Below, piece after piece: positions 30,863 through 43,974 of a stretch of DNA of 64,000 nucleotides. The position numbers were made by a program, and so were the translations under genes. The DNA is taken from positions 62,001-126,000 of the forward strand of contig KQ964262.1 of assembly GCA_001566295.1 (NCBI GenBank). Direction: 5' to 3'. Positions within the stretch are counted from its first letter, which is position 1, and the number at the start of each line of letters is the position of its first letter. The notes beneath the pieces were generated by a model. It was given only the letters and a program-made list of their open reading frames with translations. It had not been told where the DNA came from and did not search any database. This DNA is from Microdochium bolleyi. Lineage: Eukaryota; Ascomycota; Sordariomycetes; Xylariales; Microdochiaceae.

Positions 30863-32253
30863 ATGAAGGGCGCTCTCGGGTTCGTCGTGGCCGCCGCCAC
30901 CGCCATGATTAGCGGAGCCATGGCAGGACCGCTCGTTACCGCTGCCACCGCCGGCATCGTCGTCGACCCTGGCACAGTCGAGGAAATGATGATCACCGAG
31001 TTAAACACCATCAACGGCTCCCTTGTCGAGAACCCGATCACGACCATGGGCAATACCATGACCGTCCGTATCCACCACAACTTCAACAGCGGCAACCAGC
31101 TGTACGCCTACATCACTGGCCGTGACCGTAACAACGTCCCCATGGTTCTGCAGAACAACAACCAGTACTTCTACCCTAAGCCTGTTAGCGGCCCTGTGCC
31201 CCAGAAGATCACGGCCGACATAGGCCGCAAGCTGTCCAGCAAGGGCGGTTTTACCGATGTCACCATTCCGGACACCCTGAACTCTGGCCGCATCTACGTC
31301 TCTGAGGGCGAGCTCACCTTCTCCGCGGTCCTTTCCGATCTTGGCTACATGTCCCTTGTCGAGCCTGCCTTTGTCGATCCTAACGACGTCAACGCCAACA
31401 AGTTTTGTGAGTCCTCCTGCGCCTCACGTCAGAACCTGAAGCCACAATTCTGTGCTAATCCCGCCTCTTCACCCGCACAGGGGGCTTCGTCGAGTTTACC
31501 CTCAATGACAGCGGCGTCTTCGCCAATATCTCGTTCGTCGACTTCGTCGGCATGGTCTTCAGCATGAAGCTCACGCTCGGCTCCGGCGCGACGCAGGAGG
31601 TCATCGGCCTGCAGTCCTCCGCAATCCAGAACATCTGCCAGGGCCTCAAGGACCAGGCCGCCAAGGACGGCAAGCCCTGGAGCAAGCACTGCATGTACCG
31701 CACCGACGGCACTGCGCTGCGCGTGCTGGCGCCTAACATCTACTCGGTCATGAACCGCGACTTTGACAGTTACTACAGCAGCTACGTCGACACGGTTTGG
31801 GACAAGTACAGCCGCGAGGACCTCATCATCGCGACTCAGGGCAGCTGGGGCAACGTTGCGTGCCGCGTGTCTGGCGGCCTGCTCAGGTGCAACGGGGACT
31901 CGATGGGCTTTCCTAAGCCGACCACGCGCGACATCTGGGGCTGCAATTCGGGCCCCTTTGCCAACACGGGCAGCGGCTTGCACTTGGCCGTCGTCGCCCG
32001 GCTGTGCGCTGCCTTCACCCGCTCCGAGCTACTCCTGTCCGGTGGCAACCTGACCCCGTCGCTCGGGAACAGCAAGTACTACACCGTCGAGCCCACCTCC
32101 CACTACAGCCGGCTTGTCCACAAGTACGAGGTCGACAACAAAGGCTACGCTTTCTCGTATGACGATGTTGACGTGCACGGCCAGAATGCCGCTGGTGTCG
32201 TTGCTGGCCCTGCGCCGAGGCTGCTCGAGGTCTGGGCCGGTGGCCGCAGCTAA
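30863..32253 (+). CDS. Secreted GH64-type beta-1,3-glucanase (thaumatin-like fold)
   Basis: Two exons: 30863-31406 and 31481-32253, with donor GTGAGT and acceptor CACAG, giving 438 residues. A signal peptide (MKGALGFVVAAATAMISGAMA) directs secretion. The mature protein matches the GH64-TLP pattern: TMTVRIHHNFNSGNQLYAYI near the start, RIYVSEGELTF, then after the junction WGFVEFTLNDSGVFANISFV and FVGMVFSMKLTLGSG. Later blocks include SVMNRDFDSYYSSYVDTVWD and GCNSGPFANTGSG. GH64 enzymes act on beta-1,3-glucan, so a role in wall remodelling or attack on other fungi is likely. FVEFTLNDSG and DFVGMVF are in the region carrying the catalytic acids in characterised members; exact residues need alignment. 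The phase-1 junction makes Trp and keeps the frame. Confidence 0.88.
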
Positions 32254-35200
32254 GACTCGCTGACCTACGTGACTTTGGAGCTCGGTTGCCCATATGCCCT
32301 GTATGGAAATGTAAGAAGGGCAGCTGTGCGAGGAAGAGGGTGGGAGGGGAACTTCGGCGGCCTGTAGGGGTGGTCGATAGCCCAGATCGATATCACCGGG
32401 TGCCAGCTTGCAGAGGCACGAATATTCTTGGACATTCTTCACAATCGCTTCTCTTCATCCTTCAAACGTATATAAACTCTTCAAACTTCTTATTAGCAAT
32501 GAAATGCAGTTTTCTTGGAGTTTCCATGTTGGATGACGCAACTTTCGAGAAACTGAAGCCATGTATTGAGCATTGTCTCTTGTGGCCTGTTTTGAGAGCT
32601 GTTATTCGAAGTGGTAAGAACGGGCGGCAATATACTTGAACAAATCTAAGACGATACATCACAACAGCATGGCAGCACTACACGCTCGATGAAGGTAACA
32701 CGACGCAAGAGTGGGCTCGCCGGAAATGACACTGGTGTCTGTTCGGCCTGGCCACTGCTTGAATCATCCAAACACAGCTGGATCTTACTGCAGTGTCGTA
32801 GCTGTCGATCGTCCCTACACTCGCCCCGAGCCATCTCCTGCTTTTGGGCTCGTAGCAGTGCTGGTAGTTCCTCTGCGCTAGACAAATTCCAGAATGTTGC
32901 GTGGAGCGAGGACAGCTATTGAGATGAGGAACGTTTGTCTTCCGCTCGCTCTAGATGCAGCCTCTACAACATGACTCGTAGCAGTCATGGCGCCTGTCTG
33001 GTTGCGGACTAGCATACACCCACTGGGAACACAGGCGACTCCTCAAGTCATTCGTTCTCCAACCTGGTGGTCGTTCTAGACCAGTTGTCATTGCGTACGT
33101 TGACACATGGGTCTAGCCGTGCGAGAGAACGTGGCAGCCAGTCGTGATGGCATAGCGGTGGGCTGGGTCATTAATGGGATCCAGCGTTGGCAAATGGGTA
33201 TATGACAAAAGTTTCGAGTTCGGCGCCGCGAAAGCTCAATTTCCGTAGTGACCTTTGCATCTTCAAACATAAGAAAGTGCCTGATGATCCTTCGGAGGTC
33301 TGTACTCCAGGTCGAGTGTTCGAGACCAACACGGAGGCAAGACACACAACGCCAGAGGATACAGAACCGAGACACGACATACTTTTACCGTTTCGCTGAA
33401 TAATTTGAACAGACGGGGTTATACAGGGGCTGCCTGGAGAAATATAACCCGGCTGCAGCGGTCATGAGCAAAGTCGTGTCTGCGAGACTCTCGAAAGCCT
33501 GTCTCACGACACGGATTCTAGATGGGATTCTGGACTTGCGTGGCTGGTCTCAATCAACGACTTGGCATCTCTTTTTGAGGTGGGGGGACGGATGTAGATG
33601 CCATTGTCGTGAACGTACACCAGGTAAACGAGGGATGTGAGTGCAGTTCACATCTGTGGTACAACACTTGGTACTTTTCCAGAATGGGCCGAATTACACA
33701 CTTGATAGAACCCATGGCGATCTGCTCACGGATCTGCGCGCATATAGAACCAGCGCGCAGGGGACAAGCCTGTGCAAGAGGACATCGTAGATAACACTTT
33801 TCAGGGTTTCGATATTCCGTCGAGACTAGACGCCAGATTTGGAGTCCCGTCGTCGTCTTGCTTTCATGTAACAAATGGCTTATTTCCATGCTGCATACTC
33901 AGATGATAAAAAGACTCTAAGCATGTCGGAGGGCCACAGAGCCTAGGGCTTGAGCATACCGAAGGCCTGCTATCGCCCTGCTCGGGTAGAAAATCCAAGA
34001 CATTTTCGAAAGGGAGCACAGAACTCAGAACTCAGACTTGATCGCGGATCATTGAGCAGCGTGAAGCACCGGCGCCGCAACCATCCTTGGTTGGCGAAAA
34101 ACAGACGGCCTCGTTGCAAAGAATATGTGTGTGACCGTTGTCGCGGGCGTGCACGGCGGTCAGACGGTCCGATCCATTCATGTAGATATGCTGTGTTTCT
34201 CTGCGATCCCGCTGCCAAGCTTTCATAAGCGAGACTCAGGGTCCGGACGGGAGACACAAACGGTACCCTTTGCGTCTGGTGAACCAGATACATAGTTGTT
34301 TTTGTGTCACTGCTGCTGTGCTAGCGGTATCCGTAGGCTGACCAGATGTGCGTTGCCTCCAATCGTACCGTAGTACCTATCACACGCCACGAACTTAACA
34401 TTGTGGATTTCGTCTCAAAGCCTGTTTGCAGATGTTCCTCGCCACGCCTTATCAGCACGTATCTCCCCAATTGGGTTCTCGACTAGCATAAAAGCTTACG
34501 CCAAGATATGTGGTGCGCCTGATTCATGCCTCCAACATTGTCTTGCGTTGACAAAGCTGGTGTGAATCAGAACTATGTCCTGGAATCTTGACATTATCCA
34601 CCAACAAGTCTCTTCGGCTTGGCCGCCTTCCAGTCTGCCCAGCACTTCATCTTTTGAGCTTATCGCGTGATGGGATCTTTTGCGCAGAAGAATAAGAGTT
34701 GCAGATTGTTTAAACCGCCATTACAGCGTTGCTTTAGCGTCAGCGTCGTTGTGATTGTTACCTCTCTAGAACATAGCTGGATATCGTCGTGCAGTTTGAT
34801 GCCTTGGTGGTGAAGAAGGGCCAGAGAGACTCGCTGATCATCAGGGGAGGCAACCTAGGCTCACCCAAATGACAGAATGTCGCTAGCCATACTAAGATGA
34901 TGCTTGATTGCGTCCCGCGCATCATGCTGGGAACGGTACACGACTCAATAAAGTCGAACGCAATCACATCTGAATAGCTGCGGATTGTCCGCGCAAGGAA
35001 GGGCCTGGAGCTTTCTCCGATGAATAGGCAAGAGCATATACCAGAATAGGCAACCCGAGCAGACACATGTCTCATTACGGTGGTCACAACATCGAAAGTG
35101 TGTCAGAGCAGGAGGGGACCCTGGCACATGTTAGCTTTCCTCTTGTGGGCGAGCTCGTGTAAATTGTCGCTTTTGTGTTTGCAATGCGGCGTCTCAAGAC

Positions 35201-38200
35201 GCTGTTTCTGAAAAGTGAAACCATTCCCGTGCGGGGTCCCTCTGCCGTCTTGAGACGTGACCTGGCCAGTGTCTTGGACCTGCTGTCACCTGTCAGCTTG
35301 ATGCTCAAAGGGACTCATTTTTCATGGCAGCAGAAAGGAAGAAAAGGCTAGTCGCATTTGTCGCAGATGCGACTACAGCCTGGCTGCACATTCTATTTCA
35401 GTCTCTTGGCCGAGGTGTTCTCGAAGAGAGCTTGAAGTGTGTCGACAGAGCCATGGGCAAGTCGTGCGCTCCTTCCAGAACAAGCATACGATGCAGGAAT
35501 TGAAGACCAAATCGTCAAAAGGCCACTATTTGCCTTTATAGACTATGTTTACGGCAATCCGAATTCGATATCACGCGTGACGTCGTGGCACACGTGCTTG
35601 AAGTCTCCTTGTTCGCATGAAAACGAGCCATGTCCTGTTGAGCTGTAAGCCATGCATTGTGTTGTTCTATATTTGCACACGCAAGAGTGATACTCAGTGC
35701 TTGTCTCACGAGACGGGCAGCCTCTTCAAGGACCACACTTGTTGTGCGTGCTGCAACTCTGTGATAGGAAAGCCCCGTATAGTCGCCAATAGCAGTCAAG
35801 ATACCCCATCGCTGGCGTGCTGATACGCGAGAAGTCGACGTCCTGCCGCAGTGGCAGTGGCTAGCCAAATCCGGGCTTAGCTATGCCTCGCCCGGTGCTC
35901 AGCAGAGCCTAAGGTGATTCTGTGTTGCATTGGTCCTAACTTCGGAGAGGGTTCCGTGGATCTGCCCTTCAACACAGCCTGGTGACTAGTCATGTCCACA
36001 AGCGAGCACGACTCGTGTTCCACGTTTTGCGACACTGTCTGCCCGGAGTTTACATGTGCATGAAGAATTTCGGCTCGCCATAAAGCGTGGGAAGAAGTAG
36101 CGGAAAAAAGAGCCAGGAACAGGAAGGTATCGTGGCGATCAGTCAATCGCCTTCTTTGATGGCCCGGCAAGTTCCGCAATGTACTCTACGCGTCTTCGCC
36201 GGCATCTGCTTGCACAAGCATGAGGCATATCTCTGCTTGTCCAAAATCGCGGGAAAGACTTAGCCATTCGGCGCCCGAGGCCGTGAGCAGGGCGTGTGAA
36301 CCTTGTTCTGTCTCGCTGGCATGAGGCAGAGACATTGCAAGACCACCCGTGATGTGGTATCGATACCAGCGAGGAGGACAGGGAGAGAGTGACAGGACTT
36401 CGAGCGAGCGAGGAGAAAGGGGGTCTAGCTGAACTTTGATTCTTGAAAAAGTGGAGGGCACTCCTTCATGCAGAATGAAGGTTTGTCGGAGCGTCGGGAG
36501 CTCGCCTGCACTTTTACCCGACGCCAGAATTGCCCCGAAAACCCAGCTTTGTTTCGTTTCCCCGTCAGGCCCCTGGAAGACTCGTGCTTTCACGATCGGC
36601 ATCGGTTGACAGTCATGCCCAACAGCACACAAGGACTGCGGCACCAAGGAAATTCAAGTGCCATGCCTGACATGTGCGGCCCGGCAGCAAGACACTGTCT
36701 CACTTGAGCCCCTCCTTCCGGTCGGCTGCCACGCCGCCTCCGCGGCAGAGGCACATCTTGGCATGTCCCTTGCGCAACGCAAGCACAGAAAGGATCCCGG
36801 CAGTCGTGTGGAAGCATGGCCACGTCGCAAGTGCCGTGAGCCTGACTTGATGATTGCGTATCTAGGACAGCACTGACCGCTGGTCTACCCACGACGCCTC
36901 CCCCAGCAGTCAAGCTTCCGCGCAGCGACATGCCGACCTCACTATCGGCCCTAATGTACCGTGCCAACATGTGCATGTCGGATAATCCAATTGTTTCACA
37001 ACGTGGCCGAGAGACCCCGTTGCCTCGCGTCTGAGCATGCACTGGCTGTAGCAAAGGTCTGACCCATTCGTTCTCATGATGCCGCCTTGTCGGACGCGGT
37101 GCGCACCAGGTTAAGGCAATAAGTTAGCTAAGTCCAAGAGCAAGAAGCTGCAAGACACGAGGGTCCATGACAGCAGGCCAAACCAGTCAAAGTCCGTGTC
37201 TCGCATGGCGGGATCGCAACGGGGCATTCCAACGCAGCGACAGAAGCAGCCATTGCACACCAGCCTCTGCACCCATGGCTGTGCAGTAGCAGGAGCAGGA
37301 GCAGACGGAGATCCTGGCGGTTCATTGTCTCAGACATATGGGGTTGTCAGAAATACAATACATATTAGACGACGGGAGATCAACACGCAATCCTGCTTCT
37401 TTGGTGCAAGCGCCCGCCCGCCTGGCCCCGGGAAAAGGACGGCGTAGAAGCTAGAAGCAGCACAGAAGCACGGGAGACGCCTCCAGCCTTTGCGACACTT
37501 GCATCGCACAAGGACGCCGCCCGCAGGGTTCTGGCCCAGGCTACGTCGGTATGAGCGCACCGCAGGAGACCCTGAGCCCAGCAACACAACCTCCACCATG
37601 TTGGCGGAATACTCTGGACAGCAAAATGAACGACGACGAGGCCTCCTGAATCTTCCGTGCTTTTCATGCATCAAGGGATCTTCCCGCCATCAGCCATCTC
37701 CGAGGCCCACAGCCGCACGGGCAGCAGATGAGTGCCTCAGTAACTACATCGAGAGACGGAGGGGGCAACAGGCCAGTCCTGTGCCTGCGGACACTAGCGG
37801 GCAGCGTGGCGGTGACACTATTGGCACCAGCGCAGGGCCGCTCACTCACTCTCCAGCCACAGCTGGAATTCGAACATGGGCCGGCGTGCGTGCCTTGTCT
37901 CCTGGAGGAATGCCATGACTGATGTTGTTGCCGAGCAGGTTATCGGTGGTGGTCGAGGGCTGCACATGCGTGTCTCTCCGTCAGGACTACCTGTGCCAGA
38001 ACTTTGCCTCCAGACCCAGTACCGATGCGGCGCTCTTGATGCGACCGAACGTTGTCTAGGTGCAGGCCACAATGTCTTGCACGGAGACAGGTCCGGCGTC
38101 GCCGACAGCGACGGTGGGTGCATGCGCCGTCATCGTCCCTTTTATTCGACCGAGTTGCGCCTCTGCCTCTGCCGCTCTCCATCTGCCGCGTTCTGGACTC

Positions 38201-40263
38201 TGGTGGGATGCCTCGATTCGGGGAGGGTGGTCTAGACTCTTTGTCTCCTCGCGAGCTCCATTATTGCCCACGTTGCCGGCGCGGGCCCAGCGCGGGCGCT
38301 CACCCTCAAAGTGCTCCAAGTCGACGCCTCCTTGCGTACCTTAAAGCACGCTAGGTTACTAATGCGTCAGTAGGCCAGAGCTAGGGCAAGCCCCTTCTCT
38401 CGAGGTTATGGCGGGGAAAATAGCGACTTGGGACCGCACCAGGTCCCCCCTCCAATTCCTCTGCCTCTGCTCATTCGTGCCTCATTCCACACAGCGCGAA
38501 GCTCTGGGCATAGAGTTAGACACTGGACTGACAGAGTCGCAGCGGGCCCCGCTCCTCGTATGATTCAGGTCGTGCTGCGGCGTGGACTAGGCTCGCAAGC
38601 CTCCTGTGTTCGTGGTCGACAGAGTTGGCGATGTTTTACATATTCGGGTAATCTAGCAGCAGAAAGAGGACCAGCAGATCGGACTTTGCTCGTGAGGATA
38701 TAAGATCACCGATCGCCGACCCAGTCCCTGCAGGTTCTGGCTTCCTCTAGGCGGCGGATCGTGAAATTGGCGTCGAGAACCACACACGACCCAAACCGGC
38801 AGCCCATCGGAGATTCTGGGCTCGAAGAGCTCCATCATGGCCCGGTCCACCCCTCCAGGCCCTAGGATTGTGGCCGTTGTCATCGTGGCCGCCCGCACCG
38901 GCTGCAGTCACCCATCTAGCAATAGCATTCGGCCATGCCAGGTACCGTCCATGGGGACGCCAAAATCGAGATGCTCAAGTGACTGGTAGTCAACACTGCA
39001 AGCAGTCAAGAGAGGGCGAGAGCTCCATCACCAACCAGCGGCCATGATGGCCACCTCCACGACGCTACGATGCGGCACACGATGGGCCTGGATCTCCTCC
39101 ACGGAGAAAGGCATGATGCGGGCTGAAGCCCGCTGCCGGGCCCCTGCCGCCCCCCCCGGCCTCGACCACCACGCTGCCAAGAGTGACCATGCAGGCCTGC
39201 CATGTGTGCTCGTGACGATCGATCGGGCGGGACCTAGTGAAAGCTGAGCGGAATCTCGCATGGGTGGCCCAGGCGACCGGGCCACGCAAGATTGCTTGTC
39301 CTGGGCCAAACAGGCCACCCCATGTCAGCTGCAAAGCTTGCCATTTACTCGCAATCGCGGAGGCCCTTTTTGTGTTTGCGGCGGGCGATGGCCAGCAACA
39401 GACAGAAAGGTACGATGGCGTAGGCAGAGACGGGTTGGTGCTGAGCCGTGGGCAGTGCACGGATTCGTCATGCATGCCAGCACGGGACAAAAAGCTTGCG
39501 AGGGTGGCCGAGGCGAGAACAATGTGGCTGAACGAAGTCGGCAAGAACTACTGCCCAGGGGCTGCGGGCCAGAGGAAGAGGGTATGCAGGATCGGCGGCG
39601 GCGGGCACACGGCGGTGCCTCGCCCTGCTTTTACTTCCGCGGCTCAGCTGCGCATGCCAGCGATGTGGACTGCTCTGCCCGTGGGATGGCCAAGGCAGGG
39701 ACAAGCGAGGGCGGGCGTGCTGCCGCTGCATCGGGGCTGGCGCGCAGGAGGCGTTGGTCTCGCCCGCTCCATGGCCACCCCCCGGCGGCCACCTAAAGCA
39801 CGCTTGCCCTCAGGTGCTGTGTGTGGCCCCTGACTGGCCAGCCCCGACTATACGCCGCAGCGAGGACATCGCGGGAGCCACGCTCCAGCACCGGCGACTT
39901 TCCCTGCCAGCCAATCTTGCCAAATCCGTGGCGTTCCTCTGCCGGCCCCGAGACCATGGCACCCACCCCTCTTCTCAGAGCATCGCCATCTGCCTTTCCC
40001 ATGGCGTCCGTGCTCTCTCCAGGAGTCCCCCCGAGAGCGGCTCCATCACTATGCCTCGCGGGCTACATGCCTCGAGCTTGACTCTGTTTATCCACTTCCA
40101 CGGCCTCCTCCCAACACATCCCACATTCGTCGTCCGTCGGCTCCTGCTCCGTTGTCTCTGATCATCGGTAGTTGTCTCTGAGCCCGCGCCTTGGCATCTT
40201 CGACAGCCCCGGCCCACCAGCTCGACCGTCCCTTTCCATAACACCGGCTCCTCCCGCTGTGCT
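32254..40263. other. 8-kb interval without a supportable gene
   Basis: No domain, signal peptide or spliceable frame could be confirmed. The best candidates are weak: 36186-36647 (-, 153 codons, ending ICLMLVQADAGEDA), 34758-35087 (-) and 35536-35868 (-), which read partly like protein but overlap equally good frames on the other strand. The left half (about 32.3-36 kb) is AT-richer; the right half (37-40.2 kb) is GC-rich. A 12-bp inverted repeat lies at 35190-35257. The region may be relic DNA or may hold long non-coding transcripts. Confidence 0.55.
35190..35257. repeat. 12-bp inverted repeat
   Basis: CGTCTCAAGACG at 35190-35201 and its reverse complement CGTCTTGAGACG at 35246-35257 are separated by 44 bases. 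Each arm is also close to self-complementary. Confidence 0.8.
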
Positions 40264-40326
40264 ATGGGCCCAACGACGATCACCGACATATCACACCTCG
40301 ATAAGTTCCTCCACCAGCACGACTGA
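40264..40326 (+). promoter_or_regulatory. Upstream ORF in the leader of the Ser/Gln-rich protein gene
   Basis: An ATG at 40264 opens a 20-codon frame (MGPTTITDISHLDKF...) that ends in TGA at 40324-40326, about 140 bases before the main ATG at 40465. If the mRNA starts upstream of it, this uORF should lower translation of the main frame. It could also be the true N-terminus cut by an unrecognised intron; no good donor precedes the TGA. Confidence 0.4.
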
Positions 40327-40464
40327 GGGTGACCACGGCCAGGGACACGCAAGCACCTGGCTACAAGCCATACGAGTCCACGCCGTCGACGTTATCGACT
40401 CGACGCTTACACACTGGGCTTCCTGGCTGTTTCGAGTAATACCTGGACACACTGCACCACAGCC

Positions 40465-41405
40465 ATGGCTCGCGTCGCCGCCCAGAAGACGGCACTGCCG
40501 CACAACCACCCGCTTCACCGCCCGCTCAAGAAGCGACAGGCAGAGGCATGCCAGCGCATCCACGCCCTCTGGGGCGTCTGGCCCTGGGAGCTGCTTATAC
40601 CCGTCGCCATGTACGACGCCGCTCCTGCCAACAACCACAGCAATACCGCCGATCCAACACTGACGACAAGATCGTGCCATCCATACCGGTACGACCTCGA
40701 GCACCCGCAGGACTGGTCCGATAACATCCTCGACACGCTCCGCAAGCTCGCCCTCAGCACCACCCTCCACCACGCCATTGCCCGGATAGGCTACCACGCC
40801 GCCCTGCTCAAAGTCAGCCGGCTTTCTGTCAGGCTCACAAAGGCCGTCACGACCGAGTGCGAGATTGAGCGGGAGCGGACCCCTCCGAACCCCAAGGCTG
40901 GCTCGGGCCCCATCGTCAACCGCCGCAACAAAAAAGCCATCCTCGGCGGTGCCGGCTCTCCTGAAGCAACCCGACCTGTAGCACGAGATTCGGTCCTCGG
41001 CACTCGCGCATACCACTCGTCGAGGACGATACCGTCCATGCCCCTGAGCTCAAGACTCAAGGCAGACTCGGAGGCCATGGACATGCAGCTCGTCTCCCCA
41101 CGCTCGTCGACACCTCAGTCGGACAGTGATGCGAGGTCACCAGAGGCGCGAGATGCATACCCGTATAGTTGTGCCTCTTCCTACTCTCAACCTCAACAAT
41201 ATGAGCACCGCCGGCACAAGAGCGACCGCAACGACTGGCTCGGCCTGACACTGCCAAACCTCCACGCAGCGGTTCTGCAGCACAAGACACTGACACTACA
41301 CTCAGGGGCTCGACCGCCCACGGCCCTCTACCCCTTAACAACCGGGCTGGCCACACCCCTCGCACAAGAGTCGTCATCAAGAGTCGTCAGACACGACACC
41401 GCACC

Positions 41406-41445
<40 letters not shown>

Positions 41446-42249
41446 TTCCCCGTAAACTACCCCCACAAACCATCATCCTCGCCAGAGCAGACCGCCTACA
41501 GCAGCGAGGACATCTACAAGCGCAAGACCAGCCCGACGCTCCGCGACGCCCTGCACCACCAGCAGCAGACCGGTCGGCCCGTGATGGAACACACGCTGGT
41601 GAAACGCCAGAAGCGCACCCTCCTGCCGGGCTTCGTGCAGCTGCCTGCCCCACGCGTCGAGCTCACACCGCCGACGTCTCCGGCCTCGCCACCGGAGCTT
41701 GGATCGTTCCTCCTGCCGTCCATACACTCATCCTGCTCGGCCTCGTCGCCGCCGCCGCCACCACCGCGGAGCGCGGCGGCATCGACATACCTATCGTCGA
41801 CAAGCTACGCAGCCGCCACAGAGGCAATTGCGAATCTGCAGCGTGCGAACTCGATGGAATCGCACAGCCAAAGGCAGCAGCAGCATCTCCCCTTCATCGC
41901 CACATCCGGTGCCGCCGAGTCCGTCCGCCTCCCACCCATGCTCCCTGCCACACACCAGCGGCACCACTCCCACCACTCCCCAAGCACTGCCACAGCTGCA
42001 CAGCAGTCTCCTCCCCAGAAGGCTCCATTCTCCTCGATGCCGTTCATGACCAGACCCACGCTGCCAAGCCGGAGCGTGTCGTCTTCGTCGTGCTCGGCGG
42101 CGGCGCTGAACGACTACCGCAACACGAGCGGGAAGGAGCAGCCGCTCAGCAGCACTAGGCCCCCTGTGCTCAAGCGCACCAACACGCTGCCACCAATGAC
42201 GTCTCCTGTAGGTGGGAACAGCAGGATGACGCTGTCGTTCCTCATGTAG
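40465..42249 (+). CDS. Low-complexity Ser/Pro/Gln-rich protein, unknown function
   Basis: Single exon, 594 residues. The first 130 residues look folded: ACQRIHALWGVWPWELLIPV and LEHPQDWSDNILDTLRKL, then HHAIARIGYHAALLKVSRLS. From about residue 150 onward the protein is disordered, with short Ser/Thr-Pro motifs (LTPPTSPASPPELGS), a 13-Ser run from an AGC microsatellite at 41407-41445, a polyproline run and His/Gln-rich parts. KRQKRTLLPGF is a possible nuclear signal. The style resembles fungal developmental regulators with phosphorylated tails, but there is no DNA-binding domain and I do not recognise a family. A leader uORF lies at 40264-40326. The start is the first ATG of the frame, after a CCACAGCC context. 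Confidence 0.72.
41407..41445 (+). repeat. AGC microsatellite coding for poly-Ser
   Basis: Thirteen uninterrupted AGC codons inside the preceding gene. Length variation between strains is likely and would keep the frame. Confidence 0.95.
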
Positions 42250-43974
42250 TAACATGAGTCGACCGATGGACACCCTCATCCCGGCGCCTTCCCCCCGAGG
42301 CCCTCACGCCATGAATAAGCCGGCTTGAAAGCATGTTTGCCCCTGTGACGGCCCTTTGGACTGTTGCCTTGCCTCTCTTATGTCCTGCTTGATCTGAGTA
42401 TATGTCTCCACTGGCAGGCTGGGGGCAGCGGCAGTTGGTATACAATCCATGTGACCCCCGGGTCTACGTTGGAGCGGTTCCTTACTTGCATTTTCTTTCT
42501 GGCGTTTTGACAGACACGACATAGGGATCACGGAATGCGATCTTCTGTTTGTATGTCTGGACGGAGATATTTTTGTTGTTTGTTGACCTGCGATACCCTT
42601 TCCCTTTCTTCGCGTTCTCTCACTGTAGGGACAACACATTCTGTAGAGAATACAATACGCACGTTGTAGATATCAATTTGTTATCACAGCTACTTGTCGC
42701 CAACTTGACTCCCGCAGTAGCATGTGAATGCCTCCCACTAGCCTCGAGCGGACTTGGGGATGAATGCTGAGCTGGTCGACAGCTTCAAGGCCTCTTCATA
42801 TTCGACCCCATCCGACAAACCTCCACCATGACCACTCGTGCCAACCTCAAGTCGCGACTTGGCTCTAAGATGAGATCGCGATTCTTCACGATGTTGGCTC
42901 TACCTCGTATCACGTGCCGCTCGCCGTGTTCACTAATGCTTGACGAATAACCCTACGACATAAATTTGTGGTCATGTAGGCATTGGCAGCTCAGCCTTGC
43001 GGCACTCGGCTGCGAAGGGCCTTTCGGTGCCTGGTGTCGGACGGGAGGGCCATGTGCTCTAGATGCGTTACGGAGCGTCTCTTCGAAACCATGCGCTCAC
43101 GGTAATGTATCTATACTTTGAGGATGAAAGGAAGACCACTGGGCAAGCAGGGCAGAGGTGAAGGGTGGCTGCCTGGTGCACAGTGCCTGTCTACGCGTAT
43201 CTAGACAGCAGGAGTCATGACGACAATGTTTGCTGCTGCTTTTGTGTCTGTGGGATCGAGCGACTCATTAGAAATCCTGCCGAGAACTGGTTGCCAAATC
43301 GTGTTTCTTAAAAGCAGCAAGCGAGGGAGGAGGGGGGGGGGGGGGCGGGCAGCGGTGGCACGGCACAGATGTTGAGGCTCGTGTCAACATCCCTGCTCTG
43401 ATCGTCGCGTGCGAGGGAACCTCGGCATCAGGGGGGGTTTCATGGTTGTCTGCAGTGGGCACGCTGGACGTGCAGACGTCATTGCTAGGGAATCGCCCAG
43501 GTGATCTGCATCGAATTGCTGCATCACCTATTTGTTCGTCAAGTCGAGACTGTCAGCGAGGCTGCACTCGGTGTTGGCCATGGTGCAGGCCTAGAACGAG
43601 ACTGGCTTTGTCCTTCTGCCGAGGAGCGGACGCTCCGGCATGCAGGTCCTGGGAGGTGCCGAGCACATGTGATGCTGATCGGGTTGCGATGTTATGACGC
43701 CTGTGCTTGATCATGACAGGCCGGCATTACCGTCCCTGGTCTCCCGTGCAAGTCACGACTAGTGAGAGGACAACCCCAAGGATATAAATCAGGGGCTTTG
43801 CCGCGGTGTGACGAGGGTCGAGGGGGCTATTCTAAGGGCCGTCTCAACATACCCACACCACGATCCCACTCGACTATATCACTGGTCCACCTCGCCGTCG
43901 GAAATCGCAGCCACAAGGTGTTCGCAGCTCACTTTGCACACAATTTGCGTTGTTACCTCCCATCGTCAGCAAGA
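42250..43974. other. Intergenic with G-homopolymer and promoter of the GPI protein gene
   Basis: 1.7 kb. It contains the 3' flank of the Ser/Gln-rich gene, a run of 14 G at 43332-43345, and a TATA-like box at 43783-43789 before the GPI-protein gene. No other gene is seen. Confidence 0.5.
43783..43789 (+). promoter_or_regulatory. TATA box of the GPI-anchored protein gene
   Basis: TATAAAT lies about 190 bases upstream of the ATG at 43975. Confidence 0.45.

Noticed and set aside
36186..36647. 153-codon minus-strand frame in the gap
   Set aside because: Composition is plausible in its last third, but there is no domain, promoter or homologous motif that I can name.
32254..40263. Transposon in the 8-kb gap
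   Set aside because: I saw no long terminal repeats, long terminal inverted repeats, or transposase or reverse-transcriptase motifs. Only a 12-bp inverted repeat is present.
43332..43345. G-homopolymer as a functional G-quadruplex
   Set aside because: It is a single run of 14 G in non-coding sequence. It may be a sequencing-length artefact, and no gene depends on it.
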